From contig RGYX01000002.1 of NCBI GenBank assembly GCA_010031845.1, positions 1-27,294 on the forward strand: 27,294 nucleotides of DNA, in the 5' to 3' direction. Within the stretch, counting starts at the first letter, position 1. Every line of letters begins with the position of its first letter. The notes below the pieces were generated by a model, which was given only the letters and a program-made list of their open reading frames with translations, was not told where the DNA came from and made no database searches. The stretch comes from Verrucomicrobiota bacterium. Lineage in GTDB: Bacteria; Verrucomicrobiota; Verrucomicrobiia; Methylacidiphilales; Verrucolacustridaceae. This document shows positions 23,684-27,294 of the stretch, one piece after another. The position numbers were made by a program, and so were the translations under genes.

Positions 23684-24544
23684 ATGAGCACTAAAACATA
23701 CGCACATCCAGAAGCCTTGGTGGAAACCAATTGGCTGGCTGAACATCTGAACGATCCCGGAATCCGGGTGGTGGAAAGCAATGAGGACGTACTTCTTTAT
23801 GATACCGGACATATTCCGGGAGCGGTACACATTGATTGGCGAAGGGATCTTCAGGATGCCTTGGTGCGTGACTATATATCCCCGGAGGCCTTTGCGGAGC
23901 TTTGTGGCCGCAATGGCATCACTCCGGATACGACGGTGATCTTTTACGGGGACAAATCCAACTGGTGGGCCTGTTATGCCCTTTGGGCCTTTCGTCTATT
24001 CGGTCACACCAAGGTGAAGATCCTGAATGGGGGTAGGGATAAGTGGGCCGCGGAAAAAAGGCCCCTGACACGTGACAAGGCCAAGGTTTCCACGGTGAAA
24101 TATCCGGCACCTGCCAAGCGGTTGGATGCCGAGATCCGGGCTTTTTATGAGGATGCTCTTGCTTTCAGCCTGGGTAAAAAGCCCCTGATTGATGTCCGCT
24201 CCCCTGGTGAATTCAGAGGGGAGGTGACCCATATGCCCGAGTATCCCCAAGAGGGTGTCCTCCGGGGTGGTCATATTCCTGGAGCGAAAAGCGTACCATG
24301 GAAGACGGCCGTCCGGGACGACGGCACCTTTAAATCTGTCGACGAGCTTGGAAAGATCTATCTTGAGGGTTGTCAGTTAACGCCGGACAAGGAAGTGGTG
24401 GCTTATTGTCGGATCGGAGAACGATCGAGCCATACTTGGTTTGTTTTGAGCTATCTTCTGGGGCTGAAAAAAGTCCGGAACTACGATGGGTCATGGACGG
24501 AGTGGGGAAACCGCGTGCGGGCTCCGATTGAACGATCAGATTAA
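23684..24544 (+). CDS. Thiosulfate sulfurtransferase (two-domain rhodanese)
   Basis: Moves sulfane sulfur from thiosulfate to cyanide or a thiol acceptor. It has 286 residues with two rhodanese domains and no signal peptide, so it is cytoplasmic. The inactive N-terminal domain contains [13 protein letters not shown]. The C-terminal domain has [22 protein letters not shown] and the active-site loop [13 protein letters not shown] with Cys242. The loop CRxGxR, with basic residues, is the thiosulfate type; mercaptopyruvate enzymes carry CGSGVTA instead. It is closest in motif to the actinobacterial CysA type as I recall it. The gene follows metG after 78 bases and may be transcribed alone. Its stop overlaps the stop of the convergent GH13 gene by four bases. 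Confidence 0.95.
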   Translation: MSTKTYAHPEALVETNWLAEHLNDPGIRVVESNEDVLLYDTGHIPGAVHIDWRRDLQDALVRDYISPEAFAELCGRNGITPDTTVIFYGDKSNWWACYALWAFRLFGHTKVKILNGGRDKWAAEKRPLTRDKAKVSTVKYPAPAKRLDAEIRAFYEDALAFSLGKKPLIDVRSPGEFRGEVTHMPEYPQEGVLRGGHIPGAKSVPWKTAVRDDGTFKSVDELGKIYLEGCQLTPDKEVVAYCRIGERSSHTWFVLSYLLGLKKVRNYDGSWTEWGNRVRAPIERSD

Positions 24545-26139
24545 TCCAGCTTCAAAAGCACCCCCGTCCAACCCGGAAGAGTAACCTCAACCTTGCCGGA
24601 CCCCTGTTTCACGACTGCATCGCTCAATTTTCCCTGGGAGATGAAAACCGGGACCAGCGGATTGGGGGCACTGCCATCCGTAGTTCCGAAATGAAAGCGA
24701 AAGGTTTGGGTTGTTTCGGAACGATTAAACACGGCCACCAGGGTTTCTGAACCGGCGCGGGCAAAGGCAAACATGCGGGAATTGTTATCGGCTCCGATCA
24801 GCTGCATTTCTCCCTCCACCAAGGTGGGGAACCTCTTGCGCAGTGCGATGGCTTCCCGGAAATAATCATGCAGTTTGGCATCATAATTCACGTCGTCATC
24901 GCGCCCGGGTTGGCCTCCGGGGCTGATCTTTTGCGGCTCAAACTTTAGATCTTCCCAAACCATGGGCTGTCGATCATCAGGGTCGTCGGCCCCCCACATG
25001 CCGGCCTCCACCCCATAGTAGAGGTAGGGGGCCCCGGGGTAAGTCATCTGGAATAAAACGGCCATTCGTTGAAGATTTCGTTCGGCTTCGTTCGGTTTTC
25101 GGGCGAGGTAGGGCTTGTCGCGGTTCCCGGCATGGACGTCGGAGTCATAGGAAAAGTCTTGGGGGGATGAATAATAGGGGCGATCGCGGTTGACGATCAT
25201 GGTGGTCATTCGGGCGGTGTCGTGGGAGTCAAAGAGATTTTGTAACTTGGCATACTGGTCGGCAGGGAACCTTTTTCTTCGGTCTTCGATCAACTGTACA
25301 AACTCTCGGATCGGCAGGCTTGCGTCGATCAACCCGCCTTTGACCGGCATACTGAACGAGAAGTAGTTCATGACACCGTCGAACTTGCCTTCCTTCACGA
25401 ACGTCGGGGCATTCTCGACCCAGATCTCCGGAGTGGTGTAGGCGTCCGGGTTGATCTTTTTCACCCAATCGTTCCAGTCGGACCAGAAGCCGGTGCCCAC
25501 TTCGTTAGCCACGTCAAGCCGCCAACCATCAACCCCATCCGAAGGATCTCCATTTCCATCGGGATCCATCCACTTCTTCGTGATGGCAAAGAGGTAGGCC
25601 TTGACGTCCGGATGGAGGTTTTTCCGGCCTTGTTCGTCCGTAACTTCGATAAACTCAGGCATTCCTTTCACTCCCCACCATCCGGAATAATCGAATTCAT
25701 TTTTATCGGCAGTGCTGGGGTCGTCGAATTTGTGCACATCAAACCATTTGGCATAGGCGGACTTTTCCTGTTTCTCCCTTAGGTCGGCGAAGGCAAAGAA
25801 ATCAGTGGAACAATGATTAAAAACCCCATCGAGGATGATGCGGATGCCACGGGCGTGGGCTTGCCTGACCAGTTCCACAAACATTTTGTCGGCAGCGGTC
25901 CATTTCCAGGTGGCAGGATCCGCGGTCTCCCCTTGCTTCATGGCCAGATCTCCCGCTGGATCTGGGCCAAAATGTGGATCCGCGTGATGAAAGCAACGCG
26001 CATCATACTTGTGGAGGGAAGGGGATTCAAAAATGGGGTTGAGGTAAATGGCGTTGATCCCGAGCTCTTTTAGGTAGTCCAATTTGTCGAGAATCCCTTG
26101 AAAATCCCCTCCGTAACGACGATGTCCGTTGGAGCGCAT
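24541..26139 (-). CDS. GH13 alpha-amylase-family enzyme, catalytic part of a frameshifted gene
   Basis: Main part of a secreted alpha-glucan-active glycoside hydrolase (neopullulanase or cyclomaltodextrinase-like features). The catalytic barrel starts at [20 protein letters not shown], close to base 26120; 26139 is the first in-frame ATG and is probably not a real start. Conserved regions are [24 protein letters not shown] (region I), [13 protein letters not shown] (region II, nucleophile Asp), TTPEIWVE (region III, acid/base Glu) and [10 protein letters not shown] (region IV). All three catalytic acids are present. A C-terminal all-beta domain ends in WTGVLLKLD, as is usual for GH13. This frame is open to 26370, but the upstream part is noise. 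The export signal is in the other frame (see the N-terminal part). Its stop overlaps that of the sulfurtransferase. Confidence 0.85.
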   Translation of the reverse strand: MRSNGHRRYGGDFQGILDKLDYLKELGINAIYLNPIFESPSLHKYDARCFHHADPHFGPDPAGDLAMKQGETADPATWKWTAADKMFVELVRQAHARGIRIILDGVFNHCSTDFFAFADLREKQEKSAYAKWFDVHKFDDPSTADKNEFDYSGWWGVKGMPEFIEVTDEQGRKNLHPDVKAYLFAITKKWMDPDGNGDPSDGVDGWRLDVANEVGTGFWSDWNDWVKKINPDAYTTPEIWVENAPTFVKEGKFDGVMNYFSFSMPVKGGLIDASLPIREFVQLIEDRRKRFPADQYAKLQNLFDSHDTARMTTMIVNRDRPYYSSPQDFSYDSDVHAGNRDKPYLARKPNEAERNLQRMAVLFQMTYPGAPYLYYGVEAGMWGADDPDDRQPMVWEDLKFEPQKISPGGQPGRDDDVNYDAKLHDYFREAIALRKRFPTLVEGEMQLIGADNNSRMFAFARAGSETLVAVFNRSETTQTFRFHFGTTDGSAPNPLVPVFISQGKLSDAVVKQGSGKVEVTLPGWTGVLLKLD

Positions 26140-26413
26140 ACCATTCCTTGGTCCATGGCATAACGCGCCACGTGTCCTTGACCTGATCTGGGACTTTGGA
26201 GTATCCGCCTGTGGGATCGTTTTTTGGGTCTCCGTTACGGAAACGTTCCGGAAAAATCTGATACCAAACGGCATATCTGGCCCAATCCTTGGTTGGGGAG
26301 GATGCGGGTGCTGGATTGGTCTCCGCATAAGACGGAACGAGTGCGCCAAGCCAGAGCATGGCCCAAGCAAACCAGGCGATTTCGATTTTTTGGATCCTTA
26401 CGGCAAACCGCAT
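26027..26413 (-). CDS. GH13 alpha-amylase-family enzyme, N-terminal part of a frameshifted gene
   Basis: Carries the start and signal peptide of the amylase-family gene. From the ATG at 26413 it reads MRFAVRIQKIEIAWFAWAML then WLGALVPSYAE, a signal peptide cut near SYA. A short linker is followed by DWARYAVWYQIFPERFRNGDP, the typical N-terminal strand of GH13 barrels, then [15 protein letters not shown]. After about base 26130 the frame turns to unrelated sequence up to the stop at 26027, and the homologous reading continues in the +1 frame. Joined, the protein would have about 620 residues. Relatives I recall have more residues between the W-Y motif and RRYGGD than remain here, so a small deletion is as likely as a single inserted base. 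It starts 84 bases from the divergent HpsJ-like gene. Confidence 0.82.
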   Translation of the reverse strand: MRFAVRIQKIEIAWFAWAMLWLGALVPSYAETNPAPASSPTKDWARYAVWYQIFPERFRNGDPKNDPTGGYSKVPDQVKDTWRVMPWTKEWYALQRTSSLRRGFSRDSRQIGLPKRARDQRHLPQPHF

Positions 26414-26497
26414 GCGCTGAATTTGAAGCAAGGCTTGGTCAAGGGCGAGGCAGAAAGGGGATTTGCTTACGGGTTGCCTGATCTGCATAGTGACTTT

Positions 26498-27256
26498 ATG
26501 GAAGTGGGCCAATCGCAGTCCTCTATCAACAGCCCGGCAGAACGTGCCGTTGGGGCGGGCATTCAGATTCTAAGGATTGCGGGAGGTCTGTTGGTGGTTT
26601 TTTATCTACTCGAGGGTTTGGTAGCACTTTTTGGGCTCGAGTTGCGCAATCCTGCATCCGAACTGAGATTTACGGCCACGATGGCCGATCGGATTCCCAT
26701 GGGGGTATTGGGGTTGGGGCTCCTTTTTCTTCACCCTCGGTTTTTCCGCATCAAGGCGGAACGCGTGATTCTCATGATCTTGGCTTGGCTGCCTTTGGCG
26801 ATGGCGGTGGCCTACGTTCTGATGATCCCCATTTCGATGAATGCCGCGGCCCGTCTTTTTCAGATCAGTTCCTACAATCTGACAGCGCAGGCTGAAGAGC
26901 AGGTTAAGAAAGTCCGCACGGTGCTGGATACCACCCTGCGGCTTTCCGAGGGAGAGCAGCAAAATATGGTCAACCGCTACAACGCGGCCAATCCCAAAAA
27001 AACTCCGGTGGAGCTTTCCGCCTTCATCCAGAATCTCAGGGATGAAGTTCAGGCCCAGGAGGTAAAACTCAACCAAGAACGACAGGCTGTCCTAAGCCAG
27101 CAGAAAAAATCGTTGTACGGATCCCAACTTGGTCAATTGATCCGCTCTGGAATTGGCGTGGCGGCGTTGTTGATGCTTTGGAAGGCAACCGAGTGGGCGC
27201 GTCCCAACGGTCAAAAACGACTCGGGCAATCCTTGGCGGGCAGCAGTCGCCGATAA
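26498..27256 (+). CDS. HpsJ-like membrane protein with periplasmic or cytoplasmic coiled coil
   Basis: A 252-residue membrane protein with four predicted helices: about 24-47, 66-82, 90-114 and near the C-terminus (LIRSGIGVAALLMLW). Between the third and fourth lies a long Gln/Glu/Lys-rich region (about 125-215) likely to form a coiled coil. The sequence around helices 1-3, with LRNPASELRF, MADRIPMGVLGLGLLFL and ILAWLPLAM, follows the order I know from cyanobacterial HpsJ-family proteins, which are linked to hormogonium polysaccharide export and to cyanoexosortase loci. That match is from memory. The ATG at 26498 is chosen because the open frame upstream to 26129 is antisense to the amylase gene. 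It is divergent from the GH13 gene, so a shared role in extracellular carbohydrate is possible but unproven. Confidence 0.65.
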   Translation: MEVGQSQSSINSPAERAVGAGIQILRIAGGLLVVFYLLEGLVALFGLELRNPASELRFTATMADRIPMGVLGLGLLFLHPRFFRIKAERVILMILAWLPLAMAVAYVLMIPISMNAAARLFQISSYNLTAQAEEQVKKVRTVLDTTLRLSEGEQQNMVNRYNAANPKKTPVELSAFIQNLRDEVQAQEVKLNQERQAVLSQQKKSLYGSQLGQLIRSGIGVAALLMLWKATEWARPNGQKRLGQSLAGSSRR

Positions 27257-27294
27257 GTCAAACAGGTTTGATTACTGCGTGGGTGGGGGTGCGG

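Noticed and set aside
26129..26497. Upstream extension of the HpsJ-like frame
   Set aside because: It is antisense to the signal-peptide part of the GH13 gene and shows no membrane-protein or HpsJ features before residue 124.
1..27294. Search for tRNA genes, CRISPR arrays, insertion sequences, integrases, toxin-antitoxin pairs and restriction genes
   Set aside because: No repeat-spacer pattern, transposase motif, tRNA-like cloverleaf or defence-type domain was seen. The gaps are too short to hide most of these.

Overview
The window is a dense stretch of bacterial chromosome with about twenty protein genes. No gap between genes exceeds about 145 bases, and I see no tRNA, rRNA, CRISPR array, insertion sequence or phage gene. 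Signal peptides, a beta-barrel porin ending in an aromatic residue, a SurA-like chaperone and a membrane-bound lytic transglycosylase indicate a Gram-negative cell. The Thermus-type isocitrate dehydrogenase, the Cys-poor L33, the short adenylate kinase and the surA-like/pdxA order fit the PVC group, most likely Verrucomicrobiota. That placement is inferred from recall, not from a search.

Layout. 1-3183 (+): the last codons of an upstream gene, a SurA-like PPIase, pdxA and an unrecognised protein, all joined by ATGA stop/start overlaps. 3191-4681 (-): a secreted protein with a caspase-like His/Cys arrangement, a translationally coupled secreted Pro/Glu-rich protein, and rpmG. 4770-6227 (+): isocitrate dehydrogenase with a C-terminal extension. 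6231-11086 (-): an OprP-like porin, a periplasmic beta-carbonic anhydrase, and a long U32-family (RlhA-like) gene split by a frameshift. 11230-12105 (+): lipA. 12151-15051 (-): gcvP. 15109-19021 (+): a P1B-4-type metal ATPase, a short adenylate kinase and fmt. 19018-19650 (-): a small lytic transglycosylase. 19717-24544 (+): priA, metG and a thiosulfate-type sulfurtransferase. 24541-26413 (-): a secreted GH13 alpha-amylase-family gene, also frameshifted. 26498-27256 (+): a four-helix membrane protein resembling cyanobacterial HpsJ.

Most of this is housekeeping, and several parts connect. PdxA makes a precursor of the PLP used by GcvP. LipA makes the lipoyl group that GcvP's partner GcvH needs. 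Glycine cleavage supplies one-carbon units that can feed the formyl donor of Fmt, and Fmt acts on the product of MetG. These links are pathway knowledge; the genes are not in one operon here.

The least ordinary parts are the secreted caspase-like pair (3393-4681), the porin/periplasmic carbonic anhydrase pair (8734-11086), the cysteine-bearing N-terminus of the metal ATPase, the HpsJ-like protein outside cyanobacteria, and two independent +1 frame breaks. I found no clear multi-gene defence or mobile system.
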